From Lachnospiraceae bacterium (lineage in GTDB: Bacteria; Bacillota; Clostridia; Lachnospirales; Lachnospiraceae): 64,000 bases of DNA. Shown here one piece after another: positions 23,587 through 31,527 of this stretch (positions are counted from its first letter, which is position 1; every line of letters begins with the position of its first letter). The notes beneath the pieces are model-generated. The model saw only the letters and a program-made list of their open reading frames with translations. It did not search any database and was not told where the DNA came from. The stretch spans positions 1 to 64,000 of the forward strand of contig JAUNGD010000012.1 of the NCBI GenBank assembly GCA_030524705.1, in the 5' to 3' direction. Both the position numbers and the translations under genes were made by a program.

Positions 23587-25854
23587 ATGAACTGGGTGAT
23601 CCAGGAAAATAAATTTTGCGAAGAGCAGATATCCCGGATGGGCAACCGCATGCTCTGCGGAAACGGTTACCTGGGGATTCGAGGAACCCTGGAGGAATAC
23701 AGAAAGGAGCAGATGCCGGCGATCAATCTGGCCGGAATTTACGACCAGGTAGGCTCCGGCTGGCGCGAGCCTCTGAATGCGCCGAATGTATTGTATACGT
23801 ACATCGTTGTGGACGGGAAAAAATATACGCTGCCGGAGACGGAGCCTCTGGAGCATCATATGGAGCTGGACTTCCGGCACGGAATTTTTTCCCGGGAGAC
23901 AAGCTGGAAAACAGACCGGGGCATCGTGACGGTGAGAAGCGAACACTTTGCCTGCCGGGACGAGGTACACCGGATCGCGATGCAGTATCAGGTGACGGCG
24001 GATTTTCACGCGGAGGTGGAGCTTTACACGGGAATCGACGGGGACGTCTGGGACATCCACGGCCCCCATTACGATACGTTGGAGAGCGCCGAAGAGCAGG
24101 GCTGCAGTCAGATGCAGGAAGCCGCTTATGAAAATCAGGGCCGTAGTCAGATGCAGGGAGCCGCTCATGAAAATCAAGGCTGCATCCGCATGCGGGGAGT
24201 CACCCATGAAAAGGGCGATACGGTGGATGCTCTGGAAACGGTGACGGCAGATTTCCCGTGCGAACGCCATCTGGCTGCAGGAGAAAAGGAGATTCTTCGC
24301 CGGATCACCTTTGTGACGGAGATCGGACGGAGCTATTATATAGAAAAAACGGCTGTCATATTTACCTCAAAGGACGAGGGCTGGAATCTGCAGAGGGCGC
24401 ACAGGATGCTGCAGGAATCAAAGGTAGCCGGATATGACGCTCTGAAGGAGAGCCACTGCCGGAAATGGGAGGAAAAATGGGCGGTCAGCGAGGTGGAGAT
24501 CGACGGAGACGAGGAAGCGATGAAGGCTTTGAATTATTCGATCTATCATCTGCTGTCCATCGCGCCGACGCATGCCTCAAATATGTCGATTCCGGCCAGA
24601 GGACTGTCGGGGCAGACGTACAAGGGCGCTGTTTTCTGGGATACGGAAATGTTTATGCTGGACTTTTTCCTGTTTACGGACCCGGATGTGGCCAGAAGCC
24701 TGATGAAATACCGGGTGGATACCCTGGACGGCGCCCTGGAGAAGGCGGCCCATTATGGATACGAGGGCGCGTTTTATGCCTGGGAGAGCCAGGAGGGCGG
24801 TTTTGATGCCTGTTCCGACTATAATGTGACCGATGTGTTTACGGGACGGCCCCAGAGAACGTATTTCAAAGATAAGCAGTATCATATCTCTGCCGCGGTG
24901 GTATATGGGATCATGCGCTATACCCAGGTGACAGGAGACCAGACTCTGCTGCAGGAGGGCGGTCTGAAGACGGTTATTGAATGTGCAAACTTTTATTACA
25001 GTCTGTTGCTCAAAAAGGCGGCGGGGGACTTCTATGAGATCCGGGACGTAATCGGGCCGGACGAATACCATGAGCGAGTCAACAACAACGCTTACACGAA
25101 CCGGATGGCGAAATTTGTCTTCCAGTCCGCGGCAAAGCTGCTGAAAAATCTGGAGAGCGAGGCTGCCGGGCAGGAATATCAGGTGGATGAGCTGATTCAT
25201 AGGTTTGAGGATGCCGCCGCACATATCTATCTTCCGAAGCCGGATCAGGACGGCGTCATCGAGCAGTTCGACGGCTACAGCCGTCTGGAGGATGCCTCTC
25301 TTGATGAGGTGCGCAGCAGGCTGCTCCATGAAAAGGAATACTGGGGCGGGGCCTACGGCGTGGCCGCAGAGACGAAGGTGATCAAGCAGGCGGACGTCGT
25401 CACGATGCTGAACTTGTTTTCACAGGAATATGAGCCGGAGATTTTGAAAAAGAACTGGGAATATTATGAACCAAGAACCGAGCATGGTTCATCCTTGAGC
25501 TCCTGCATGTATGCAATGCTGGCCTGTAAATGCAATATGCCCCAGAAGGCGTATCCGTTTTTCATGAATTCTGCAAGGGCGGACCTGAAGGACGGCGGTA
25601 AGGAATGGGCAGGGCTGGTATACATCGGAGGGACGCATCCGGCGGCAGCCGGGGGCGCATACATGACGGCCATAGAAGGGTTCGGAGGCATATCCGTGGA
25701 GGATGGCACGGTGAGATCCGCAGCCGTACTCCCGGAGGGATGGAACAAAATGAAATTCCACATTTGCTGCCGGAACATCCGCTATGCAGTGGAGGTCGGC
25801 AGACAGGGAACAAAAATTACGGAAGAAGGGAACGTACACTCTGACGCTCTGTGA
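23587..25854 (+). CDS. GH65 family phosphorylase (second copy) with repeat insertion
   Basis: 755 residues, ATG with AAAGGAGTGATG before. GPDEYHERVNNNAYTN holds the catalytic Glu (E493), and EPRTEHGSSLSSCMYAMLA the phosphate site (~630). It differs clearly from its neighbour, so the pair are diverged paralogs with probably different linkage preference. Residues ~171-209 hold three copies of a 13-residue unit (QGCSQMQEAAYEN and variants), a local expansion not seen in family members I know. The 3' end overlaps the convergent lacI gene by 38 bases. Confidence 0.9.
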   Translation: MNWVIQENKFCEEQISRMGNRMLCGNGYLGIRGTLEEYRKEQMPAINLAGIYDQVGSGWREPLNAPNVLYTYIVVDGKKYTLPETEPLEHHMELDFRHGIFSRETSWKTDRGIVTVRSEHFACRDEVHRIAMQYQVTADFHAEVELYTGIDGDVWDIHGPHYDTLESAEEQGCSQMQEAAYENQGRSQMQGAAHENQGCIRMRGVTHEKGDTVDALETVTADFPCERHLAAGEKEILRRITFVTEIGRSYYIEKTAVIFTSKDEGWNLQRAHRMLQESKVAGYDALKESHCRKWEEKWAVSEVEIDGDEEAMKALNYSIYHLLSIAPTHASNMSIPARGLSGQTYKGAVFWDTEMFMLDFFLFTDPDVARSLMKYRVDTLDGALEKAAHYGYEGAFYAWESQEGGFDACSDYNVTDVFTGRPQRTYFKDKQYHISAAVVYGIMRYTQVTGDQTLLQEGGLKTVIECANFYYSLLLKKAAGDFYEIRDVIGPDEYHERVNNNAYTNRMAKFVFQSAAKLLKNLESEAAGQEYQVDELIHRFEDAAAHIYLPKPDQDGVIEQFDGYSRLEDASLDEVRSRLLHEKEYWGGAYGVAAETKVIKQADVVTMLNLFSQEYEPEILKKNWEYYEPRTEHGSSLSSCMYAMLACKCNMPQKAYPFFMNSARADLKDGGKEWAGLVYIGGTHPAAAGGAYMTAIEGFGGISVEDGTVRSAAVLPEGWNKMKFHICCRNIRYAVEVGRQGTKITEEGNVHSDAL
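24097..24213 (+). repeat. Three tandem 39-bp repeats inside a GH65 gene
   Basis: Copies at 24097-24135, 24136-24174 and 24175-24213. The first two differ in few bases; the third is more diverged. All keep the reading frame, adding a Gln/Asn/Glu-rich loop to the N-terminal beta-sandwich domain. Confidence 0.9.
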
Positions 25855-26836
25855 GCCGAACGGGCAGGATAATATTAGTCTGCCGGGGCGTTTCTCCCTC
25901 GAGAAGCTGAAGCATGAACTCCACAGCGGTCTGTGCCTTCAGCTTCATGTCCTGATGGACCGTGGTGAGGGGCGGCGTCACCATCTGGCACATGGCGATA
26001 TCGTCAAAGCCGATGATGGAAATATCCTCCGGCACCCGGATGCCCCGGGCGTGCAGGCCGCTCATAATGCCGATGGCGAGCTGGTCGGCGGAGGTGACAA
26101 GGCCGGTGATATCCCTGTGGGCGGAGATTGCATCAGCGGCAGCGTGGCAGGATGCTACGCTGTCCATTTCATATTCAAAGAGGATGGACGGGTCAAAGGG
26201 AAGACCGCTTTCCGTCAGGGCCGCCTTGTATCCGAGAAAGCGTTCCTGCAGCACGCCGCCGTCCTTCATGAAGGGGCTGGCATAGGCGATGCGGGCGTGG
26301 CCCTTTTCTGCGAGATATTTGGTGGCGAGATAGCTGCCCTTAAAGTCCTCCAGTCCGACATTGTATACATTGGGCTGACGGACGTAGCTGTCGATGAGGA
26401 CGATGGGAATATTGAAGGCGGAAAGGGCGTCAAAAAAGGTATCGTGAAAAATACCTGTGAGGAAAAGGCCGTCTACGTTCCAGTTCTGAAGAAAGCTGAT
26501 GAGCTCTTCGGTGGTCTTTACCGTGCGGAGCATCAGATAATAGCCGTTTTCCCGGAGGGCGCTTTCAATCACGCCGATGGCGGAGGAATGAAACGGATCC
26601 TCCATCATGTTGGTGTCGTCCCGGGTGATGACGTGGTTGATGAAGGCGATCACCTTGGAGGACTTGGAAACCAGAGTCCTGGCAGACATATTCGGCGTAT
26701 AACCGAGTACACGGATCGCGGCATTTACCTTTTCAATCGTTTCCTGGGAGACCCGGTTCGACCGGCCATGAATGACGTTGGAAATTGTCGTGCAGCTTAC
26801 GCCGGTGTAGTTGGCGATATCTTTAATGGTAACCAT
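25817..26836 (-). CDS. LacI-family repressor of the GH65/pgmB regulon
   Basis: 339 residues. The helix-turn-helix (TIKDIANYTGVSCTTISNVI) and hinge (TPNMSARTL) are complete, followed by a periplasmic-binding-like effector domain. The operator TTTAACGTTAAA in its own promoter and two at the binding-protein promoter identify the regulon. The effector is probably a sugar or sugar phosphate from the GH65 route. The gene converges on the second GH65 gene, with tail overlap. Confidence 0.9.
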   Translation of the reverse strand: MVTIKDIANYTGVSCTTISNVIHGRSNRVSQETIEKVNAAIRVLGYTPNMSARTLVSKSSKVIAFINHVITRDDTNMMEDPFHSSAIGVIESALRENGYYLMLRTVKTTEELISFLQNWNVDGLFLTGIFHDTFFDALSAFNIPIVLIDSYVRQPNVYNVGLEDFKGSYLATKYLAEKGHARIAYASPFMKDGGVLQERFLGYKAALTESGLPFDPSILFEYEMDSVASCHAAADAISAHRDITGLVTSADQLAIGIMSGLHARGIRVPEDISIIGFDDIAMCQMVTPPLTTVHQDMKLKAQTAVEFMLQLLEGETPRQTNIILPVRLTERQSVRSLLP

Positions 26837-26867
26837 AAAGGAATTTCCCTTTCTATTTCAATGAAGA

Positions 26868-26923
26868 GTTTAACGTTAAACAATCTGCTTTTTTAATATA
26901 TAATAGAATATTTTTTTTTGCAA
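26868..26923. promoter_or_regulatory. Divergent lacI/pgmB promoters with operator
   Basis: Minus strand: TTGCAA (26923-26918), 17-base spacer, TATATT (26900-26895) for lacI. Plus strand: TATAAT (26899-26904) with a weak TTAAAC 17 bases upstream for pgmB. The perfect 14-bp palindrome GTTTAACGTTAAAC (26868-26881) lies on the pgmB -35 and just downstream of the lacI start, so one bound repressor would block both directions. Confidence 0.8.
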
Positions 26924-26942
26924 GAGACAGGAGGAAAGAAAG

Positions 26943-27587
26943 ATGATCAGAGGAGTGATTTTTGATCTGGACGGTGTACTGGTATCCACGGACGAGCTTC
27001 ACTATCAGGCGTGGAAGCATCTGGCGGAGGAGCTGGGAATCATGGATTTCAGCAGAAAAGACAATGAGCGTCAGCGCGGCGTCAGCCGGATGGCGTCTCT
27101 GGAGATCGTGCTGGAGAAGGGGGCGAAGGAATATACGGAGGAAGAAAAAATAGCTCTGGCCGAAAAGAAGAACGATTATTATAAAAGGTCGCTGCAGGCT
27201 CTGTCTCCGGCGGACGTGCTGCCGGGGGCGAAGGAAGCGCTGGAAATGCTACGGCAGCGGGGAATCCTGACCGCTGTGGGCTCCGCCAGCAAAAATGCGC
27301 CGGAGATACTGGAGCGGATCGGCCTGATCCCGCTTCTGGACAAGATAAGCTGCGGTCTCGACACCACCAAGTCAAAGCCGGATCCGGAGGTGTTTCTGGT
27401 GGCGGCGAAGAAGCTGGGACTATCGCCGGAGAGCTGCCTCGTAGTGGAGGATGCGGCAGCCGGGATTCAGGCCGCAAAGGCCGGAGGAATGAAAGCCCTG
27501 GCAGTGGGACCGCTGTATCAGCAGCTGGGCGGAGATTTTGCGGCGAGAGACCTGTCAGCAGTGGAGAGCTGGGACGAGATACTGTAG
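26943..27587 (+). CDS. pgmB: Beta-phosphoglucomutase
   Basis: 214 residues, GGAGGAAAGAAAG upstream. HAD superfamily: nucleophile D8 and acid/base D10 in FDLDGVLVSTDELHYQAW, TAVGSASKNAP (motif II), KPDPEVF (K in motif III) and VVEDAAAGIQAAKAGGM (motif IV). It converts beta-glucose-1-phosphate, made by the GH65 enzymes, to glucose-6-phosphate. Genomic coupling of PgmB and GH65 is standard. Regulated by the LacI site in its promoter. Confidence 0.95.
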   Translation: MIRGVIFDLDGVLVSTDELHYQAWKHLAEELGIMDFSRKDNERQRGVSRMASLEIVLEKGAKEYTEEEKIALAEKKNDYYKRSLQALSPADVLPGAKEALEMLRQRGILTAVGSASKNAPEILERIGLIPLLDKISCGLDTTKSKPDPEVFLVAAKKLGLSPESCLVVEDAAAGIQAAKAGGMKALAVGPLYQQLGGDFAARDLSAVESWDEIL

Positions 27588-27654
27588 GAGAAGCGCACGA
27601 ACGAACGGGAGTGAGACACTGTAGGAGAAGCGCGCCGACGAACGGGAGTGAGGT
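27581..27654 (+). repeat. Two tandem 37-bp units around the pgmB stop codon
   Basis: Units at 27581-27617 and 27618-27654 begin ACTGTAGGAGAAGCGC and end GAACGGGAGTGAG, with few mismatches. The first contains the pgmB stop codon, so the gene's end was copied downstream. Confidence 0.8.
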
Positions 27655-27711
27655 ACTTCGGATAGAGAACGGTGACAGGCCAGGATAGAAGTACTGTGAG
27701 TAAGGATATGA

Positions 27712-27743
27712 GGCCGCTATGGAGAGCAAAAGCCATAGCGGCC
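27712..27743 (+). terminator. Terminator of pgmB
   Basis: GGCCGCTATGG (27712-27722) pairs perfectly with CCATAGCGGCC (27733-27743), loop of ten, followed by the imperfect T-tract ATTTTCATTT. Confidence 0.75.
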
Positions 27744-27769
27744 ATTTTCATTTGGTTTCCGGCGGTCAG

Positions 27770-27825
27770 ATTTGAGAAACATTTATCTCAAATTGATTGA
27801 CAACGGAGAAATACTGGTATATCAT
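27770..27825 (+). promoter_or_regulatory. Promoter and inverted repeat of the ATP-grasp operon
   Basis: TTGACA (27797-27802), 17-base spacer, TATCAT (27820-27825). Directly upstream is a perfect inverted repeat ATTTGAGA / TCTCAAAT with an eight-base gap (27770-27777 and 27786-27793). Its place just before -35 suggests an activator or repressor site specific to this operon. The leader of ~115 bases to the start codon shows nothing else. Confidence 0.7.
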
Positions 27826-27948
27826 AAGAAAAAACCATAGTATTTTAATATGATTTATATGAAAAGAAGAACGCTGCAGCGGACAGAGTCAGAGCAGCAG
27901 TTTTCAGTGTGGACAGATCTTTTATGGTTTGAGGGAGGAGCAGCAGTT

Positions 27949-29175
27949 ATGAATGTAGTATTTATCTCACCCCATTTTCCTCTTCACTTTTATAATTTTT
28001 GCGACAGGCTGAAGAGGCTGGGAGTGCAGGTATTGGGGATAGGCGATGCGCCGTATGAGAGTATAGGCGAGAATTGCCAGAATGCCCTGACGGAGTATTA
28101 TTATGTGGGCAATCTGGAGAATTACGGGGAGGTATACCGGGCAGTTGCTTTTTTTATTTTCAAATACGGCAGGATCGACTATATTGACAGTCAGAATGAA
28201 TACTGGCTTGAGCTGGAAGCAAGGCTCCGCACTGATTTTCATGTCACCAGCGGATTTCAGACAGCAGATATGGAAGCGGTCAAAAGAAAATCTGAGATGA
28301 AAAAGGGCTATGCCGGGGAAGGCGTAAAGACTGCCCGCTTTCATCTGGTTGAGGATCGGGAGGGGTGTTTGCGCTTCATTCAGGAGGTGGGGTATCCTGT
28401 TGTCGTGAAGCCGGATAACGGAGTCGGCGCCGCGAATACCTGGAAGCTGACCTCGGCAGAGGAATTTGACCGGTTTTATGAGGAGAAACCGGATGTACTT
28501 TTTATTATGGAGGAATTTGTTCCCGGGCATGTGGAGACCTTTGACGGCATCACGGATTCAGATTGTAATATTTTGTTCTGCACCGGACAGGTGATGGAAC
28601 GGACTCCCATGGATATGCTGCTTGGCAGCGGAGAAAATGTAAGCTATACTCAGAACGTGCAGGAAAGCGGCCTGTATGAGATCGGAAAACGGGTGGTAAA
28701 GGCATTTCACACAAGAAGCCGTTTCTTTCATTTTGAATTTTTCCGTCTGGATGAGGATAAGGCCGGGCTGGGCAGGAAGGGGGACATTCTGGGGCTGGAA
28801 GTGAATATGCGGGCTCCCGGCGGGTATATCCCGGACAAGATGAATTACGCTTATGATGTGGATGTGTATCAGATATGGGCAGAGAGTCTTGTTTATAACG
28901 AAAACCGTTCCTTCAGGGATTATAGGTTTAAATATTATGTCACTCATTTTGGCAGGAGCGCCGATGTCTCCTATCTGCATTCTCCAGAGGAAATCCGGTC
29001 TGCGTATGAGTCGCAGTTTATACTGGAAAAGGAGCCTCCGAGGTCTATTTCCGGCGGGATGGGGAGCCATATTTTCCTGCTTCGCTCCGCATCGAAGACG
29101 GAGCTGGATCAGCAGGCAGAGTACATACTGAAGCGCGCGGACGGTACAGGATGGATATGCGGAGAAAGGATGTGA
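27949..29175 (+). CDS. ATP-grasp ligase of unknown substrate
   Basis: 408 residues from ATG 27949 (GGGAGGAG eight bases upstream; a longer frame from 27850 has no such site). The N-terminal Rossmann-like part (MNVVFISPHFPLHFYNFCDRL) is followed by the ATP-grasp domain: YPVVVKPDNGVGA (phosphate loop, ~145-157), IMEEFVPG, and LGLEVNMRAPGGYIPD (metal ligands, ~280-295). It would join a carboxylate to an amine or thiol through an acyl-phosphate. It heads a three-gene operon with a gamma-glutamylcysteine-ligase-like enzyme and an amidotransferase, pointing to a peptide-like metabolite. Confidence 0.8.
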   Translation: MNVVFISPHFPLHFYNFCDRLKRLGVQVLGIGDAPYESIGENCQNALTEYYYVGNLENYGEVYRAVAFFIFKYGRIDYIDSQNEYWLELEARLRTDFHVTSGFQTADMEAVKRKSEMKKGYAGEGVKTARFHLVEDREGCLRFIQEVGYPVVVKPDNGVGAANTWKLTSAEEFDRFYEEKPDVLFIMEEFVPGHVETFDGITDSDCNILFCTGQVMERTPMDMLLGSGENVSYTQNVQESGLYEIGKRVVKAFHTRSRFFHFEFFRLDEDKAGLGRKGDILGLEVNMRAPGGYIPDKMNYAYDVDVYQIWAESLVYNENRSFRDYRFKYYVTHFGRSADVSYLHSPEEIRSAYESQFILEKEPPRSISGGMGSHIFLLRSASKTELDQQAEYILKRADGTGWICGERM

Positions 29176-29180
29176 GAAAA

Positions 29181-30452
29181 ATGCTGCATGCAGAAAACCC
29201 GGAAGTCAGAGAGCTTCTGTTAAAAGGAAATTTTGGGCTGGAAAAGGAAAGCCTTCGGATCAGTGCGGAGGGCTTTCTCGCCCATACGCTTCACCCGTTT
29301 CCAGAAGACAGTCACATTGTAAGAGATTTCTGTGAGAACCAGACGGAGATTAATACTCCGGTGAAACACAGCGCCCGGGAGGCGGTTCAAGCCCTGAACG
29401 GATATTATGAGACGATCCAGAAAAAGCTTGCGGCGCTTCCAGAAAGAGAATACTTATGGCCTTTTTCCAATCCGCCCTATATCCGGGATGAGGATGACGT
29501 GCCGATTGCGCTGTTTGAAGGAAACAGTGCTTCGAAAACGGTGTACCGTCAATACCTTTCTGACCGCTATGGAAGGTACAAGATGACCTTTTCGGGCATT
29601 CATGTGAACTTTTCCTTTGCAGATGAGCTTCTGCAAAAGGATTTTGAGGTAAGCGGCGAACAGGATTTTACAGAATACAAGAATCAGACCTATGTGGCTC
29701 TGGCAGAGCAGGCTGCCGCCTACGGCTGGCTTCTGGTGGCTGTCACGGCTGCCAGCCCCTTGATGGACAGCTCCTTTGAGGAGAAGGGAAAGTTTGACCA
29801 GGATATTTTCAATGGCATGGCCTCCGTGCGCTGCAGTGAGATGGGATACTGGAATTTCTTTTCGCCGATTTTTGACTACAGCAATATCCGGGCGTACGCC
29901 GACAGCATTCAAGGCTACGTGGACAACGGGCTTTTGAGCTTTCCCACAGAGCTGTATTATCCGATCCGGCTGAAGCCTGCAGGCCTGAACAATCTGAATA
30001 CGCTGCGGGAGGAGGGTGTCAATCATATTGAGCTGCGTATGTTTGACCTGAACCCTCTGGTTCCCTGCGGAGTTGAAGAAAAGGATGTGGTCTTCGCCCA
30101 TCTGCTGCTGGTATGGCTGGCTTCTACGCCGCGGCAGCCCTTTTCTGAAAAGGCGCAGGTACAGGCGGTGCAGAATTTCAAAAATGCGGCTCACTATGAT
30201 TTGAAAACGGTGAAGATCGTGGCCCCTGACGGCGAGGTGCTCACCGTAGTTCAGGCTGCTCTCAATATCCTGTCCGGCCTGCGGGAATTTTACCGCGGCT
30301 ATCCTGAGGATATACAGGAGGTTCTGGACTTCCAGGAGGCAAAGTTCCTGGACGGCGACAACCGTTATGCCTGGAAGGTGCGCAGGGAGTTTTCAGAAGG
30401 GTATGTGAAAAAAGGATTAAAGCTGGCGAAGCAAAGACAGGAGGAAATATGA
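29181..30452 (+). CDS. Glutamate-cysteine ligase-like enzyme
   Basis: 423 residues if started at ATG 29181, five bases after the upstream stop with AAAGGA before it; a start at 29151 inside the ATP-grasp gene is possible. NFGLEKESLRISAEGFLA, TLHPFPEDSHIVRDFCENQTEINTP and FSGIHVNFS match the Glu_cys_ligase family, close to the N-terminal half of the bifunctional GshF. These enzymes couple the gamma-carboxyl of glutamate to cysteine or another amine. Together with the ATP-grasp gene, the pair is a split, rearranged version of GshF; glutathione may be the product, but a different gamma-glutamyl amide is as likely. Confidence 0.85.
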   Translation: MLHAENPEVRELLLKGNFGLEKESLRISAEGFLAHTLHPFPEDSHIVRDFCENQTEINTPVKHSAREAVQALNGYYETIQKKLAALPEREYLWPFSNPPYIRDEDDVPIALFEGNSASKTVYRQYLSDRYGRYKMTFSGIHVNFSFADELLQKDFEVSGEQDFTEYKNQTYVALAEQAAAYGWLLVAVTAASPLMDSSFEEKGKFDQDIFNGMASVRCSEMGYWNFFSPIFDYSNIRAYADSIQGYVDNGLLSFPTELYYPIRLKPAGLNNLNTLREEGVNHIELRMFDLNPLVPCGVEEKDVVFAHLLLVWLASTPRQPFSEKAQVQAVQNFKNAAHYDLKTVKIVAPDGEVLTVVQAALNILSGLREFYRGYPEDIQEVLDFQEAKFLDGDNRYAWKVRREFSEGYVKKGLKLAKQRQEEI

Positions 30453-31226
30453 ATGTGTGAACTTTTCGGAGTCAATTCGGCTTCAAAAATTCATTTGAAT
30501 GATCTGCTGAAGGACTTTTTTTCTCACAGTGAACATCATCCACACGGGTGGGGAATGGCGGTGTTTTATGAAAATTCTGTTTCTCTGGAAAAGGAACCGC
30601 TTCAGGCCAGCAAAAGTGTATATCTGAGGGAAAGGCTGAAGCATAAGATAGAAGCACAGGACATGATCGCCCATATCCGTCTGGCGACAGTAGGTACGTT
30701 GGAATATGAAAATAGCCATCCGTTTGTGAAGCGTGATAATTACGGCAGGACGTGGACGCTGGCCCACAATGGTACGATCTTTGATTATTCTAAGCTGAAC
30801 CCGTATATCTGGCTGCAGGAGGGGAAGACGGACAGCGAACGGATCCTCTATTATCTGGTGGACCGGATTAATCAGGAGCAGGCAGAAAAACAGAGAATGC
30901 TGAGCGGGGAAGAACGATTCCTGCTTCTGGATCGGATCATCTGTGATATGGCCCCCGGCAATAAGATTAATCTGCTGATCTATGACGGTGAATTTATGTA
31001 TGTTCACACAAATTATGCGGATTCGCTTTATATTTATCAGGAAGAGGGCACTGCGATATTTGCAACGGTGCCTCTTTTGCAGAAGAAATGGGAGCCGGTT
31101 CCTTTTACGACACTGCTTGCATACCGTCGGGGCGAACGGATTTTTACGGGAACGGAGCATGGACATGAGTATAAGAACAATAAAGCAGATATGAAATATT
31201 TGTTTGTCGATTTTGCACAGCTGTAG
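30453..31226 (+). CDS. Class II glutamine-amidotransferase-fold amidohydrolase (EgtC/YafJ-like)
   Basis: 257 residues, ATG right after the upstream stop with AGGAGG nine bases before it. Cys2 (MCELFGVNS) would be the N-terminal nucleophile after Met removal; HPHGWGMAV (~28-36), AHIRLATVG (~72) and LAHNGTI (~104) are the glutamine-pocket motifs. There is no synthase domain, as in EgtC, which removes the gamma-glutamyl group in ergothioneine synthesis. In this operon it could strip glutamate from the product of the two ligases. It ends at a terminator. Confidence 0.87.
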   Translation: MCELFGVNSASKIHLNDLLKDFFSHSEHHPHGWGMAVFYENSVSLEKEPLQASKSVYLRERLKHKIEAQDMIAHIRLATVGTLEYENSHPFVKRDNYGRTWTLAHNGTIFDYSKLNPYIWLQEGKTDSERILYYLVDRINQEQAEKQRMLSGEERFLLLDRIICDMAPGNKINLLIYDGEFMYVHTNYADSLYIYQEEGTAIFATVPLLQKKWEPVPFTTLLAYRRGERIFTGTEHGHEYKNNKADMKYLFVDFAQL

Positions 31227-31259
31227 GGAAAAGCGAATAACGGATGAAAGACAGTTAAC

Positions 31260-31299
31260 AGCAAAGAGCGGAGGGCGGTAAGCCTTCCGCCTTTTTGCA
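31260..31299 (+). terminator. Terminator with a 31-bp repeated segment (copy 1)
   Basis: AGCAAAGAGCGGAGGGCGGT plus 11 bases (31260-31290) is found again, base for base, at 32395-32425. The repeat holds the hairpin CGGAGGG-loop-CCTTCCG, followed by CCTTTTTG. The two copies frame the transposase-family gene. Confidence 0.8.
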
Positions 31300-31360
31300 T
31301 TTTCTCATTTTCAATTCAGGCTTCAAACTCAATAAAAACACAACATAAATAATATATATG

Positions 31361-31389
31361 TTGCAAAATATATAAAGATATAATATAAT
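31361..31389 (+). promoter_or_regulatory. Promoter of the PD-(D/E)XK gene
   Basis: TTGCAA, 17-base spacer, TATAAT within a very A/T-rich stretch (31327-31400). The leader to the start codon at 31528 is ~130 bases. The rest of the 300-base gap holds only the upstream terminator. Confidence 0.65.
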
Positions 31390-31527
31390 AAAAGACGGAG
31401 ATGCAGGATGAGATATATTAACCCGATGACTCAAATAGTTTTGCCGCTAAGCCGGAAAATCCGTCTGGCCAGGAGCGGATTTATGTATGAAAAACTTCGA
31501 ATCTGTGATAAAATAAAGGAGGGTTTT

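Noticed and set aside
25784..26896. 370-codon plus-strand frame across the lacI gene
   Set aside because: It is the complement of a complete LacI repressor with HTH and hinge; composition is Gly/Val/Asp-rich without motifs.
29181..31226. Ergothioneine pathway
   Set aside because: EgtA- and EgtC-like genes are present but no EgtB, EgtD or EgtE; the third gene is an ATP-grasp ligase.
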